Shown one piece after another: positions 1 through 8,447 of a stretch of 64,000 bases of DNA (the first letter of the stretch is position 1; each line of letters begins with the position of its first letter). Source of the DNA: Fimadaptatus sp050946055 (lineage in GTDB: Bacteria > Bacillota > Clostridia > Christensenellales > Aristaeellaceae). Under the pieces are notes generated by a model. It had not been told where the DNA came from. It ran no database searches and saw only the letters and a program-made list of their open reading frames with translations. Both the position numbers and the translations under genes were made by a program. Where the stretch lies: NCBI GenBank assembly GCA_050946055.1, contig JBMNUB010000002.1, forward strand, positions 62,001 through 126,000, written 5' to 3'.

Positions 1-1035
1 GAAGCCATAGTGCCGGAGCTGCGCGCGCTTATAGGCATGCTGGGCGCAGCGGGCGCGCACATAGGTGAGGGCGGCGCGACGCTGCTGGACGAGCGCGGAC
101 TGCCGCCCGATTCTGAGCGCGAGCGCCGCATAGAAACGCTGTTCATGCGGCAGGACTTCGCGCGGCCGTTCGCGCTGGGCTGTCCCGCCGCCGAGCCGGT
201 AGTGCTGCCCGACGACTTCTTCGTGCGTAGGCTGCTTATGCGCCTGCCCGATGTGGACATGCGCGATGCTCCGGGCGTGGCGCTGATGTGCGAGCCGGGC
301 GCGGTGTGTGCGCGCGCCGAAGCGCTGCTGCGTGCGCTGGGCGCGAGCTATCACGTGTGCGCGCCGATGCTGTTTGAGAACACGCTGCGCCGGGGCGAGG
401 TGGGATTCGTGCCGGATGAACTGGGCGAGACGCTGCGCATATGCGATGCCGAGGGCATGCTCTCCGAACAGGAACAGCTGGAGCTGATGACGCTGATTGC
501 GCTGGAGAGCGGCGCAAACGAGATATGCGTGCCGATAGGCTCAACGCGCGCGCTGGAGGACGTGGCGGCCTCGCGCGGCGCGGCGCTGAGATACACACGC
601 CATTCCCCGGCGGAGCGGCTGGGCGCAATGCTGGACATGCAGCCCGAGGCGCGCGGCGATGTGCAGGCGGGGCTGCACTTCGACGCGCTGTACGCCATGG
701 CGCAGGTGCTGATACTGATGACACGCCGCCAGCTGCCGCTGCGCACGCTGACCGAGGACTATCCGCAGGTGTACAGGCGCACCTCCGCCGTGCCGGTCGC
801 GGGCGCGGAGCGCGGGCGCATACTGCGCGTGCTGCGCGGCATGGAGGCATCGGCTGAGTTCATGGACGGGCTGTATATGAAGCGCGAGGACGGCTTTGCA
901 TGGATAAGCCCGGACGCGCACGGCGACATGCGCGTGGTGTGCGAGGCGCGCGACAGCGATGCGGCGCGCAGACTGTGCGATGACTACACGGGCAAACTGC
1001 GCGCCATACTCAGAGAGCCGGGCGGGGTGATGTGA
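1..1035 (+). CDS. C-terminal part of a phosphomannomutase-type (possibly nucleotidyltransferase-PMM fusion) protein, 5' end outside window
   Basis: The reading frame is open to base 1, so the GTG at 10 is probably internal and the gene starts upstream. The visible part looks like the last domains of an alpha-D-phosphohexomutase. A stretch near residues 165-205 resembles the domain III motif (conserved GST, then a basic YTRH), and DALYAMAQVL matches the helix before domain IV. The last 45 residues (DGFAWISPDAHGDMRVVCEAR) align with the C-terminal phosphate-binding segment, whose usual RPSGTEP is changed here. The metal-binding DGDGDR loop is not recognisable, so this module may be catalytically dead, as in the PMM-like tails of some bacterial mannose-1-phosphate guanylyltransferases. 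The family assignment is an inference from weak motifs. The next gene follows after one base, so the two are probably co-transcribed. Confidence 0.55.
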   Translation, partial: EAIVPELRALIGMLGAAGAHIGEGGATLLDERGLPPDSERERRIETLFMRQDFARPFALGCPAAEPVVLPDDFFVRRLLMRLPDVDMRDAPGVALMCEPGAVCARAEALLRALGASYHVCAPMLFENTLRRGEVGFVPDELGETLRICDAEGMLSEQEQLELMTLIALESGANEICVPIGSTRALEDVAASRGAALRYTRHSPAERLGAMLDMQPEARGDVQAGLHFDALYAMAQVLILMTRRQLPLRTLTEDYPQVYRRTSAVPVAGAERGRILRVLRGMEASAEFMDGLYMKREDGFAWISPDAHGDMRVVCEARDSDAARRLCDDYTGKLRAILREPGGVM

Positions 1036-1036
1036 G

Positions 1037-2215
1037 TTGCTGTATGCAGGCGTGGCGCTGGGGTTTCTGGGGGCGCTGCTGGGGCTGGCAATAAGCGTGG
1101 CGGCGCTGCTGGGAGCGCTGCTGGGCAGGCTGACCGGAGGCGCGCTGAGCATGGGCGCGGCGGGCGTGGCGCTCGTGATATCGTTGGTGGCGCTGGCGGG
1201 CGCGGTGAACATGCGCAGGCATTGGCGCGCGGGGGCGCTGCTTGATGCGCTGTGCGGCGGGCTGGGCATGCTGGCGCTGCCTGAGTACTACCTTGCGCCC
1301 GCGCTGACGCTGCTCATGCCCGCCGCCATATACGTGGCTGCCGACATACTTGCGCGGCGGCGCGCGGCGCGGCAAGTCGTACAGGCGGCAATAAAGGCGC
1401 GCGAGGATATCGCCGGGCAGGATGAGGTGAACGCGGCGGATGGCGCAGTGGACGGTATGACAGGCAGCGAGGTGGACAATGCGGCGAACGGCACATATGA
1501 TGATGCGATATCGGAAATGGCGGTGCATGCGAGCGGTCAGGAATGCGATGCGAGCAATAATGCGGATGAAACGGCAGTGCATGCGGTCGAAGCAAGAGGT
1601 GAAGCCGATGTATTCGAGCCGTCTTTGATTGACACGGGCAAGGGTGAGCGCGACAGGCTGTATGAAGTCGAAGCGCCAAAGAGCGAAGCGGACGAGTGCG
1701 AGTGTGACAAATCGTATGAAGTTGAATCGCATGCAAGCGACGCGGACGAGCGCGAGCATGACAAGCCGTATGAAGCCGAATCGCATGCGAGCGAAGTGAA
1801 TGAGCGCGAGCGCGACAAACCGCATGAAGTCGAATCGCATGCGAGCGAAGCGGATGAGTGCGAGCATGACAAGCCGTATGAAGTAGAATTGCTTTCGAGC
1901 GACGCGGACGAGCGCGAGCATGACAAGCCGTATGAAGTCGAATCGCATGCGAGCGACGCACACGAGCGCGAGCATGACAAACCGCATGAAGTCGAGCCGT
2001 CCGCGAGCGAATCGGACGATGACGGCTGTGACGGTTCGGCATACTACAACCCGCCCGCAAGCGGCGCAGACAATAGCAAGCGCGCCAATGAACATTCGCC
2101 GCTCGCAATCGAATCGGACGAAAGCGCGCATGCCGAACCCGGCGGCGCATCGCCGCCCAAGCGCACAGGCGGCATATCGCGGGGAACGCGCGGCAGACAA
2201 AAGCGCGGCAGATAG
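1037..2215 (+). CDS. Membrane protein with acidic 18-residue tandem-repeat tail, function unknown
   Basis: A 392-residue protein starting at TTG 1037, one base after the previous stop. Residues 1-110 are hydrophobic, with about four membrane segments (Leu/Ala/Gly-rich) ending in a basic RRR cluster. After a 100-residue charged linker the C-terminal half is seven imperfect copies of an 18-residue unit containing YEVESHAS and DEREHDKP, followed by a hydrophilic, Arg/Lys-rich end. The tail is predicted to be disordered and strongly charged. I do not recognise the family. The repeat is open in several frames on both strands, which produces long shadow ORFs, but the membrane domain and the tight spacing to the previous gene support this frame. 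It could tether something at the membrane; that is speculation. Confidence 0.7.
   Translation: MLYAGVALGFLGALLGLAISVAALLGALLGRLTGGALSMGAAGVALVISLVALAGAVNMRRHWRAGALLDALCGGLGMLALPEYYLAPALTLLMPAAIYVAADILARRRAARQVVQAAIKAREDIAGQDEVNAADGAVDGMTGSEVDNAANGTYDDAISEMAVHASGQECDASNNADETAVHAVEARGEADVFEPSLIDTGKGERDRLYEVEAPKSEADECECDKSYEVESHASDADEREHDKPYEAESHASEVNERERDKPHEVESHASEADECEHDKPYEVELLSSDADEREHDKPYEVESHASDAHEREHDKPHEVEPSASESDDDGCDGSAYYNPPASGADNSKRANEHSPLAIESDESAHAEPGGASPPKRTGGISRGTRGRQKRGR
1661..2008 (+). repeat. 54-bp tandem repeat inside the membrane-protein gene
   Basis: Units begin with the Tyr/His codon before GluVal at 1661, 1715, 1769, 1823, 1877, 1931 and 1985, a regular 54-bp period that keeps the reading frame. 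Units differ at several bases (Asp/Glu, Arg/Cys, His/Arg swaps), so the array is old enough to have diverged but remains in frame. Confidence 0.9.
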
Positions 2216-2233
2216 CCGGAGCCAAATGTGATA

Positions 2234-2288
2234 AGCACAATGCGGCCATGCAGAGGGGGCAACCTCGCTGCATGGCCGCATTTGTGCT
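2234..2288 (+). terminator. Long hairpin after the membrane-protein gene
   Basis: Nearly perfect inverted repeat. The left arm runs from 2234 (AGCACAATGCGGCCATGCAG) and the right arm ends at 2288 (CTGCATGGCCGCATTTGTGCT), around a short GC-rich loop. It starts 18 bases after the stop codon. There is only a short T tract in the 3' arm, so it is a probable but not classical intrinsic terminator. The rest of 2289-2530 shows no gene. Confidence 0.6.
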
Positions 2289-2532
2289 GCAATCGGGCCT
2301 GCATGGGCGCGCGGCACTCACTTTTATGCCGTTTGCGTGCATGGATATGAATGACACCGCGTGCCGATAATATAACATCACTTAACGAAAAGCCCCGGCG
2401 CGGAGCGCGAGAGTACATTGCTGCGCTGCCGCGCCCGGCATACGTGACGAACAAATTTTACTGAAATGCGGTCAAAAACGGTGGTTTACGGCAAATTCCA
2501 GCCCGCGTTCACAGTTTGTTCATAGAATGTTT

Positions 2533-2561
2533 TAAACGATGGGGGCGAAATGTGGTATAAT
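2533..2561 (+). promoter_or_regulatory. Extended -10 promoter for the ABC exporter operon
   Basis: TATAAT at 2556-2561 is preceded by TGG (2553-2555), giving an extended -10. The -35 region (TAAACG, 2533-2538) is poor. The leader is short, and a GGAGGG ribosome site at 2575-2580 lies six bases before the ATG at 2587. Confidence 0.65.
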
Positions 2562-2586
2562 GGGTTAACTGATTGGAGGGAAGCAC

Positions 2587-3537
2587 ATGATAGAGATACA
2601 ACATGTATCCAAACGCTACGGCAGCAAGTACGCCGTAAAGGATGTCACCTTCACCATAAACAAGGGCGAGATCCTCGGTTTCCTGGGCCGCAACGGCGCG
2701 GGCAAGAGTACGACGATGAATATGATAACCGGCTACATATCCTCGTCCGAAGGCCGCATACTGCTGGACGGATACGACATACTCAAAAACCCCCGCGAAG
2801 TCAAGCGCCAGATAGGGTATCTGCCCGAGCTGCCGCCGCTGTACATGGACATGACGGTGGACGAGTACCTGCGCTTCTGCTGCGACATAAAGAAGGTGTC
2901 GCGCGCGCATGTAACTAAGCATTTAAACGACATATGCGAGCTGACGGGTCTGGGCGAGGTGCGCAAGCGCCTGATAAAGAACCTGTCCAAGGGCTATAAG
3001 CAGCGCGTAGGTCTGGGTCAGGCGCTGGTGGGCAACCCCGAGGTCGTAATACTGGACGAGCCGACCGTGGGCCTTGACCCCAAGCAGATAATCGAGATCC
3101 GCCGCCTGATACGCGATCTGGGCGAGGATCACACCGTGGTGCTCTCCAGCCACATACTGCCCGAGGTCGCCGACGTGTGCGAGCGCCTTGTGATAATAAA
3201 CAACGGTCAGATAGTGGCGCAGGACACCCTTGACAACCTGACCCACGGCATAGGCGAGACCTTCCGCATGACCGTGCGCGTAATGGGTCCCGAGAAGGAG
3301 ACCCGCCAGCTGATACGCGACATAGACGGCACGCGCTACTGCGAGTGCATAGGCACTAAGGAGCCGGGTACGTTCGACTTCCTGGTCGAGTCCGACCGCA
3401 AGACCGATATCCGTCAGCCTCTGTTCAACCGCATGGCGAAGCAGGGCACGCCCATCATGATGATGAAGCCTATGGATATAACGCTGGAAGACATATTCCT
3501 CCAGCTCACTCAGGACGGAGAGCAGATACAGCAATAA
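2587..3537 (+). CDS. ABC transporter ATP-binding protein (GldA-like)
   Basis: The 316-residue ATPase of an ABC-2 type exporter. It has Walker A GRNGAGKST (residues 34-42), the ABC signature LSKGYKQR (near 135), Walker B VVILDEP (near 155) and the switch His in SSHILPE. The last 90 residues form the C-terminal extension usual in drug/gliding-type ABC-2 ATPases. The order ATPase, single permease, GldG-like protein, DUF4340 protein is the conserved gliding-type (GldA-GldF-GldG) exporter layout found well beyond gliding bacteria. The substrate is unknown. GGAGGG precedes the ATG by six bases, and the operon has its own promoter. Confidence 0.93.
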   Translation: MIEIQHVSKRYGSKYAVKDVTFTINKGEILGFLGRNGAGKSTTMNMITGYISSSEGRILLDGYDILKNPREVKRQIGYLPELPPLYMDMTVDEYLRFCCDIKKVSRAHVTKHLNDICELTGLGEVRKRLIKNLSKGYKQRVGLGQALVGNPEVVILDEPTVGLDPKQIIEIRRLIRDLGEDHTVVLSSHILPEVADVCERLVIINNGQIVAQDTLDNLTHGIGETFRMTVRVMGPEKETRQLIRDIDGTRYCECIGTKEPGTFDFLVESDRKTDIRQPLFNRMAKQGTPIMMMKPMDITLEDIFLQLTQDGEQIQQ

Positions 3538-3563
3538 CTTTTTTAGGACGGAGGCTTTGATAT

Positions 3564-4286
3564 ATGCGCGCTGTTTGGAAACGCGAGCTGCAGGCGTTCT
3601 TCTATACGCCGATAGGCTATGTATTCATGGGATTCTTCCTGCTGGTCAGCGGTTACTTCTTCTGGGGATACAATATCTCCAGCGGCTCCAGCGACATGAC
3701 CTCGTATTTCTCTCAGGTAACTTACATATTCGTGATGTTCGTGCCGGTGCTCACCATGCGTCTTATGAGCGAGGAGCGCCGCAATAAGACCGATCAGCTG
3801 CTGATAACCTCGCCCATGTCGATAACCTCTATCGTGGTGGGCAAGTTCATGGCTGCGGTCAGCGTACTGCTTATAACGCTTGTTATAACCTTCATCTATC
3901 CGGTGGTCATCGCCGTATATGGCCGTCTGACTATGGGTACGCTTATAACCAACTATCTGGGCTTCTTCCTGATGGGCTGCGTGTACATAGCGATAGGCCT
4001 TCTGATGAGCACTCTGTGCGAGAATCAGGTCACGGCGGCTGTGGTCACTTTGGTCGTGAACATAATGCTGCAGGTGCTGGAGTTCGTGCCGTCCATGCTT
4101 TCTTCGGGCAGCTACTTCAGCTTCATCGGCAAGCTTTTCGGTTGGCTGTCGCTCAATACCCGCAATGCTGACTTTGCTTCCGGCCTGCTGAGCTTTTCCA
4201 ATGTACTGTACTTTGTCTCCTTCGTAGCCGTGGTGCTGTTCATCGCGGTGCGCGTGGTGGAGAGAAGAAGATGGAGTGAGGGTTGA
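3564..4286 (+). CDS. ABC-2 type permease (GldF-like)
   Basis: A 240-residue membrane protein with about six hydrophobic segments. The N-terminal KRELQAFFYTPIGYVFMG matches the start of GldF-type ABC-2 permeases, and the LMSEERRNKTDQLLITSP segment is the conserved coupling region between TM2 and TM3. It lies 26 bases after the ATPase gene and three bases before the GldG-like gene, so one transcript is likely. It would form the membrane pore with the adjacent ATPase; what it exports cannot be read from the sequence. Confidence 0.9.
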   Translation: MRAVWKRELQAFFYTPIGYVFMGFFLLVSGYFFWGYNISSGSSDMTSYFSQVTYIFVMFVPVLTMRLMSEERRNKTDQLLITSPMSITSIVVGKFMAAVSVLLITLVITFIYPVVIAVYGRLTMGTLITNYLGFFLMGCVYIAIGLLMSTLCENQVTAAVVTLVVNIMLQVLEFVPSMLSSGSYFSFIGKLFGWLSLNTRNADFASGLLSFSNVLYFVSFVAVVLFIAVRVVERRRWSEG

Positions 4287-4289
4287 GCC

Positions 4290-5873
4290 ATGGATAAGGA
4301 TAACATGAACAAGGCGGATAACTCCGTAAACAACGATAACGGCGGCAAAAAGTCTGCTTCTTCCAAGAAGAAGCGCAGCATGGGCAGCATATTCCATGCC
4401 AAGCAGCTGCGATATGGCTCCTTCAGCGTAGTGCTGACGGTGATAGTGATAGTGCTGGTCATGCTGGTCAACTACGTGTTCGGTATGGTCGAGGACAGCT
4501 TTGCCTGGTCGCTTGACCTGTCCTACAACCAGAAGTTCTCCATATCCGACCAGACCCGCGAGGTCGTTCAGGGTCTGGATGAGGATGTGAAGATATACAC
4601 CCTTTTGCAGGAAAACTCCAACACCACGCTCAGCACCATGCTGGAGGAAATGCTGACCCGCTATAAGGCGCTGGGCCACATAACCGTGGAGAATCTGGAC
4701 ATAGTTGCCAATCCCACCGCGGCGGCGCGCTTCCAGACCGGCGAAAATGAGCTGTCGGTCAACTCCATAGTCGTCACCAACGCCGACGAGAGCAAGTTCC
4801 GCGTCATATCCAGCACCGATCTTTACGATCGCGAGTACGGCTATGACAGCAACTATCAGATGAAGATGACCAAGAACGACTTCGTGGGCGAGCAGGCCGT
4901 GACCTCGGCCATACTCTACGTGACCAGCGAGGATACCCCCATAGTGTACCTGCTGCAGGGCCACGGCGAAGTTCCCTATGAGAACATGTCTCAGGTGACC
5001 GATGCCCTGACCGCGCAGAACTACGAGCCGCGCTCGCTCACTCTGTCCGACGGCACCGTGCAGCTGGAGTCCGGCGACGTGGTTATGGTGGTTGCGCCCA
5101 CTCAGGACCTCACCGACTCCGAGTATGAGATGATGCGCACCTTCATGGAGAACGGTGGCCGCCTTTACTACGCCTCCCAGTACGGCGTGACTGCCAATGA
5201 GCTGACCAACTTCAACTCCCTGCTTGCGCTGTACGGGCTGACTGTGGACAGCGGTCTGGTAGTCGAGGACGTAAACGCATCCGGCCGCTATTACCGCCAG
5301 CAGCTCATGCTGATGCCCAACATCGCCAAGACCGACGATCAGGGCAACGAGCTGGCAATAACCCGCGCCTTTGACGACAGCAGCTATCTGGTGCTGCCGC
5401 AGAGCCAGGCCATACGCACGCCCGAGATGAAGCAGAGCGGCATAGTGTACACCAATGTCCTGACCACTTCCGACAAGGCGTACATAAAGAGCAACGTAAA
5501 CGAGAACACTACGATCGAGAAGCAGGCCACCGACGAGAGCGGCACATTCAACATAGCCGTGGCCGCCGACAAGACCAACTACGACGACGAGAGCAAGACC
5601 TCGCGCGTGTTCGCGGTGGGCAACGCCTTCTTCTTGGCTGTGGAGTCCTACTACACCGCCTATGACAACAGCAAGCTGCTGATATCGCCGATGGAGTGGC
5701 TGGTCAACCGCGATACCTCCGTGTACGTACCCAGCAAGTCCATGGGCAGCTACACCATGAGCATACCCGATAACACCACCTACCAGATACTGACCCTGAC
5801 CGTGATAGTGGCTATCCCCGTAGTGATACTGCTGGTGGGCTTCGTGGTATGGCGCAGAAGGAGGCACCTGTAA
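4290..5873 (+). CDS. GldG-family ABC transporter auxiliary protein
   Basis: A 527-residue protein with a basic, disordered N-terminus (residues 1-45), a membrane anchor near 50-70, a long extracellular domain and a second membrane segment just before a basic C-terminus (VVWRRRRHL). The ectodomain fits the GldG/ABC_transp_aux family: an early LSYNQKFSISDQTREVV, a central YLLQGHGE and a later GGRLYY turn. In this family the ectodomain has a ThuA/class I glutamine-amidotransferase-like fold without obvious catalysis. Its TAA stop overlaps the next ATG (TAATG), indicating translational coupling with the DUF4340 gene. Confidence 0.88.
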   Translation: MDKDNMNKADNSVNNDNGGKKSASSKKKRSMGSIFHAKQLRYGSFSVVLTVIVIVLVMLVNYVFGMVEDSFAWSLDLSYNQKFSISDQTREVVQGLDEDVKIYTLLQENSNTTLSTMLEEMLTRYKALGHITVENLDIVANPTAAARFQTGENELSVNSIVVTNADESKFRVISSTDLYDREYGYDSNYQMKMTKNDFVGEQAVTSAILYVTSEDTPIVYLLQGHGEVPYENMSQVTDALTAQNYEPRSLTLSDGTVQLESGDVVMVVAPTQDLTDSEYEMMRTFMENGGRLYYASQYGVTANELTNFNSLLALYGLTVDSGLVVEDVNASGRYYRQQLMLMPNIAKTDDQGNELAITRAFDDSSYLVLPQSQAIRTPEMKQSGIVYTNVLTTSDKAYIKSNVNENTTIEKQATDESGTFNIAVAADKTNYDDESKTSRVFAVGNAFFLAVESYYTAYDNSKLLISPMEWLVNRDTSVYVPSKSMGSYTMSIPDNTTYQILTLTVIVAIPVVILLVGFVVWRRRRHL

Positions 5874-7891
5874 TGGCCGATGACAAGCGCGCACCCGGCG
5901 CGAACAACGAGAGCCAAAACCCCAAGCGCCCGGTGCTTGAGGATGCCGTTACGCTCACCGGCAAGCGCAAGAAGAGCCATCCCGCAGTCAGATGGATAGT
6001 GTCGATAGCGTGCGTGGTGGCGATATGCGGCGTGGGCTATTGGGCGGCCACCGAGCTTAAGCCCGAGGAGGTCATACCCGAGGCCACCGAAGCCCCGGAT
6101 TACAGCACAAAGCTCATAGACCACAAGGCTGAAGACGTGGTAAGCGCCACCGTGACCTACGGCGGCAAGTCCTACACAGTAAAGAAGCACGTGGAAAAGA
6201 AGCTTGTCGAAACCGGCGGCTCCGACGCCGACAGCGCTGAACCCAAGGAGGAAACTGTCGAGAGCTATGTGCTGGAGGGCATGGAGGACTTCAGTCTGGA
6301 TCAGGACGCGGCCAAGTCGCTGATGTCGCGAGGCACTACGCTCTCGACGCAGGCGACCGTGGCCGAGGAATGTCAGGATCTGGCGACCTACGGTTTGGAT
6401 GCGCCCGTGTCCACGCTCAGGTTCGACTACACCGACGGCTCGTCGATAACCCTTGAGCTGGGCGACAAGTCCCCGCTCACGTACTACTACCTGAAGCTGG
6501 CCGGCGACGATACCGTATACAGCGTATACTCATCCGTGGCCGACACCATGATGAAGACGCTGGAGGACATGCACACCGTGGCTATGCCCGGCACGCTCGA
6601 TCCCTCCAACATACAGTACGTAAAGCTGGAGCGCCCCGAGAACGGCGCCGTGGCCGCCTTTGCCGAGGGCGAGGGCCAGTCGCTTATGGATGGATTGATC
6701 GGCATGGATGGCGCGCTGACGCTGGGCGATGAGATAACTCTGCCCACCAGCGCCCCCGCGACCGAAGCTCCCGCTGTGACCGAAGCGCCTGCCGCGAGCG
6801 AAGCCCCCGCAACCGAAGCTCCTGTCGCAACCGAAGTCCCCGCGACCGAAGCTCCCGCAACCGAAGCTCCTGCTGCGACTGAAGAACCCGCTACTTCCAG
6901 CGGCACCGGCAAGGCACTGGCTGAGGGCAGCACTGCCGCTCCCGAGGCGAGTGAAGCTCCTGCTGTGACCGAAGCTCCCGCAGCGACCGAGATTCCCGCG
7001 ACCGAAGCTCCTGCCGCAAGCGAAGCTCCCACGGCTGAGCCTTCTGCCGAGCCTGTGAGCGCGCCCGCCGACGAGGACATGACCGTGATAGAAGTGACCG
7101 TGCGCGATGCGGACGATAGCAGTCTGGGCGTGTCCGGCTACAAGATGGTGCAGCCCTTCGAGTACGACGTGGACAGCGAAGCGCTCCAGAAGCTCGCCAC
7201 CAGCATAAGCTCCATAACGATAGAGTCCTATGTGGGCAATATCAGCGAGGAGGGCAATCCCTACGGCATGGAGTCGCCGATAAAGCTGACCGCGCGCGAT
7301 ACCAACGGCGTGGAGCTGAGCTTCATGATAGGCGCGCGTGCCGACGACACGCACACCTACATCTGCGTGGATGATACCGGCGACGTGTATCTGACCAAGT
7401 CCTCTCAGGTGGAGTTTGCGCGCACGCTGACCGTGGCCGGCATAGTTGACAGATTTGCCAACATAGTCAACATCACCAAGGTCGATTCTCTGGACGTGGA
7501 TACGCTCAGCGGCAGCTACGAGCTAAAGATAGACCGCATCCCCGAGCTGGATGAGGAAGGCAATGTCAAGGTTGACGACAAGGGCAAGGAAGTAGTCAAC
7601 GAGGTGTACTACTTCGGCGGCGAGGAGACCGACGGCGATGCCTTTAAGAAGCTGTACCAGCAGGTGATAGGCATACTGGTAAACGGCGTAAATGATGACT
7701 TTGAGATAGAGGGCGAGGCGGCCGTCACGGTGACGTATCACCTGAACGTCGAGCCCGGCACAGTCGTAATCGAGTACATCGACAATGCACGCGACACATA
7801 TGCCGTGCGCCGCGATGGCAAGACGCTGTTCTACGTGAACAAGTCCAAGATAAACGAGATGATGACGGCGCTGGCCAATTACCAGCCCTGA
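5873..7891 (+). CDS. DUF4340 domain protein with internal Thr-Glu-Ala-Pro linker
   Basis: The start is placed at ATG 5873 because AGAAGGAGG (5856-5864) lies at the right distance and the codon overlaps the previous stop; an upstream in-frame ATG at 5849 has no such site. The 672-residue product has a cytoplasmic N-terminus, one membrane helix (about residues 42-60) and an extracellular DUF4340 region. Residues about 294-390 are a low-complexity linker of TEAPA/SEAPA pentads that splits the DUF4340 homology. DUF4340 proteins regularly accompany GldF/GldG exporters, where they are thought to be extracytoplasmic partners; the role is unproven. This is the last gene of the operon and is followed by a terminator. 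Confidence 0.85.
   Translation: MADDKRAPGANNESQNPKRPVLEDAVTLTGKRKKSHPAVRWIVSIACVVAICGVGYWAATELKPEEVIPEATEAPDYSTKLIDHKAEDVVSATVTYGGKSYTVKKHVEKKLVETGGSDADSAEPKEETVESYVLEGMEDFSLDQDAAKSLMSRGTTLSTQATVAEECQDLATYGLDAPVSTLRFDYTDGSSITLELGDKSPLTYYYLKLAGDDTVYSVYSSVADTMMKTLEDMHTVAMPGTLDPSNIQYVKLERPENGAVAAFAEGEGQSLMDGLIGMDGALTLGDEITLPTSAPATEAPAVTEAPAASEAPATEAPVATEVPATEAPATEAPAATEEPATSSGTGKALAEGSTAAPEASEAPAVTEAPAATEIPATEAPAASEAPTAEPSAEPVSAPADEDMTVIEVTVRDADDSSLGVSGYKMVQPFEYDVDSEALQKLATSISSITIESYVGNISEEGNPYGMESPIKLTARDTNGVELSFMIGARADDTHTYICVDDTGDVYLTKSSQVEFARTLTVAGIVDRFANIVNITKVDSLDVDTLSGSYELKIDRIPELDEEGNVKVDDKGKEVVNEVYYFGGEETDGDAFKKLYQQVIGILVNGVNDDFEIEGEAAVTVTYHLNVEPGTVVIEYIDNARDTYAVRRDGKTLFYVNKSKINEMMTALANYQP
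6752..7045 (+). repeat. Pentad-coding low-complexity repeat (TEAPA type)
   Basis: Roughly 15-bp units encoding Thr/Ser-Glu-Ala-Pro-Ala/Val, interrupted once by a Ser/Gly stretch near 6895-6945. The translation is extracytoplasmic and likely extended and mobile. Confidence 0.85.
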
Positions 7892-7919
7892 TGACTCCAA
7901 CGCTAAGCACATGAACAGC

Positions 7920-7961
7920 AGGCGACCTGCTTCCGCTTGATACGGAGGCGGGCCGCCTTTT
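7920..7961 (+). terminator. Intrinsic terminator of the ABC exporter operon
   Basis: Stem between AGGCGACCTGCTTCCG (from 7920) and CGGAGGCGGGCCGCCT (to 7958) with G-U pairs, followed by TTTT. It lies 29 bases after the stop of the DUF4340 gene. Confidence 0.75.
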
Positions 7962-8061
7962 CGCATGCGGCAAGTGCCGTGTGAGCGGCGCGGGCATGCC
8001 GCGCAAGGCCATGCGGGTGCGCCGGACGGGGAGCAGCTTGTTGTGGGAATCGCGGAAGAAC

Positions 8062-8265
8062 GCGCGGCTAGCTGGCGCGGCGCGCGGAGGACGTTGCGCG
8101 AGTGCGGAAGCGAGGTGGCTGAGTTGCATGGTATGCGGCGGGAATCGCGTTCAAACGGCAACAAGGGTACTATCATCTGCGCGGCTGGCTGGCGCGGCGC
8201 GCGGAGGATGTTGCGCGGGTGCGGAAGTGAGATGTCTGAGTTGCATGGCATGCGACGGGAATCGC
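8062..8265. repeat. Two 117-bp-spaced direct repeats in a gene-free gap
   Basis: Copies at 8062-8149 and 8179-8265 share about nine bases in ten (both start GCGCGGCT and end in GGAATCGC). The gap 7962-8318 has no credible gene; short ORFs here translate the repeat in Arg/Ala-rich nonsense. One of several locus-specific intergenic duplications in the window. Confidence 0.8.
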
Positions 8266-8318
8266 ATGCATGCAGTGGATATTGCCGCTAATATGTGTGC
8301 ATCGCCTGCCATTTTTAC

Positions 8319-8332
8319 ATCACAATTGTGAT
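8319..8332. promoter_or_regulatory. 14-bp perfect palindrome upstream of a promoter
   Basis: ATCACAATTGTGAT is a perfect palindrome 15 bases before the -35 box of the next promoter, and half of it (AAATTGTGAT) recurs at 8362-8371 in the spacer. The placement suits a dimeric repressor or activator. The regulator is unknown. Confidence 0.45.
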
Positions 8333-8347
8333 TTTATGGGGAACTTA

Positions 8348-8376
8348 TTGGCAAAGCGGTCAAATTGTGATATCAT
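8348..8376 (+). promoter_or_regulatory. Sigma-A type promoter
   Basis: TTGGCA (8348-8353), a 17-base spacer, then TATCAT (8371-8376). The next coding start is 72 bases downstream of the -10. Confidence 0.65.
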
Positions 8377-8447
8377 ATAAAATGCGAATGCGCGGCTCGG
8401 ATTCGAGGTGCGTACTTTGGATTGGAAAAACACATAAGGAGGCGGTC

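Noticed and set aside
1010..2381. Long minus-strand ORFs over the 54-bp repeats
   Set aside because: Shadows of the repeat tail; the plus-strand frame has membrane helices, a tight junction with the upstream gene and a terminator.
3543..5894. 783-codon open frame on the minus strand across the ABC exporter genes
   Set aside because: It mirrors three well-supported plus-strand genes; the translation is His/Tyr/Val-rich without domains. Codon bias keeps the antisense frame open.
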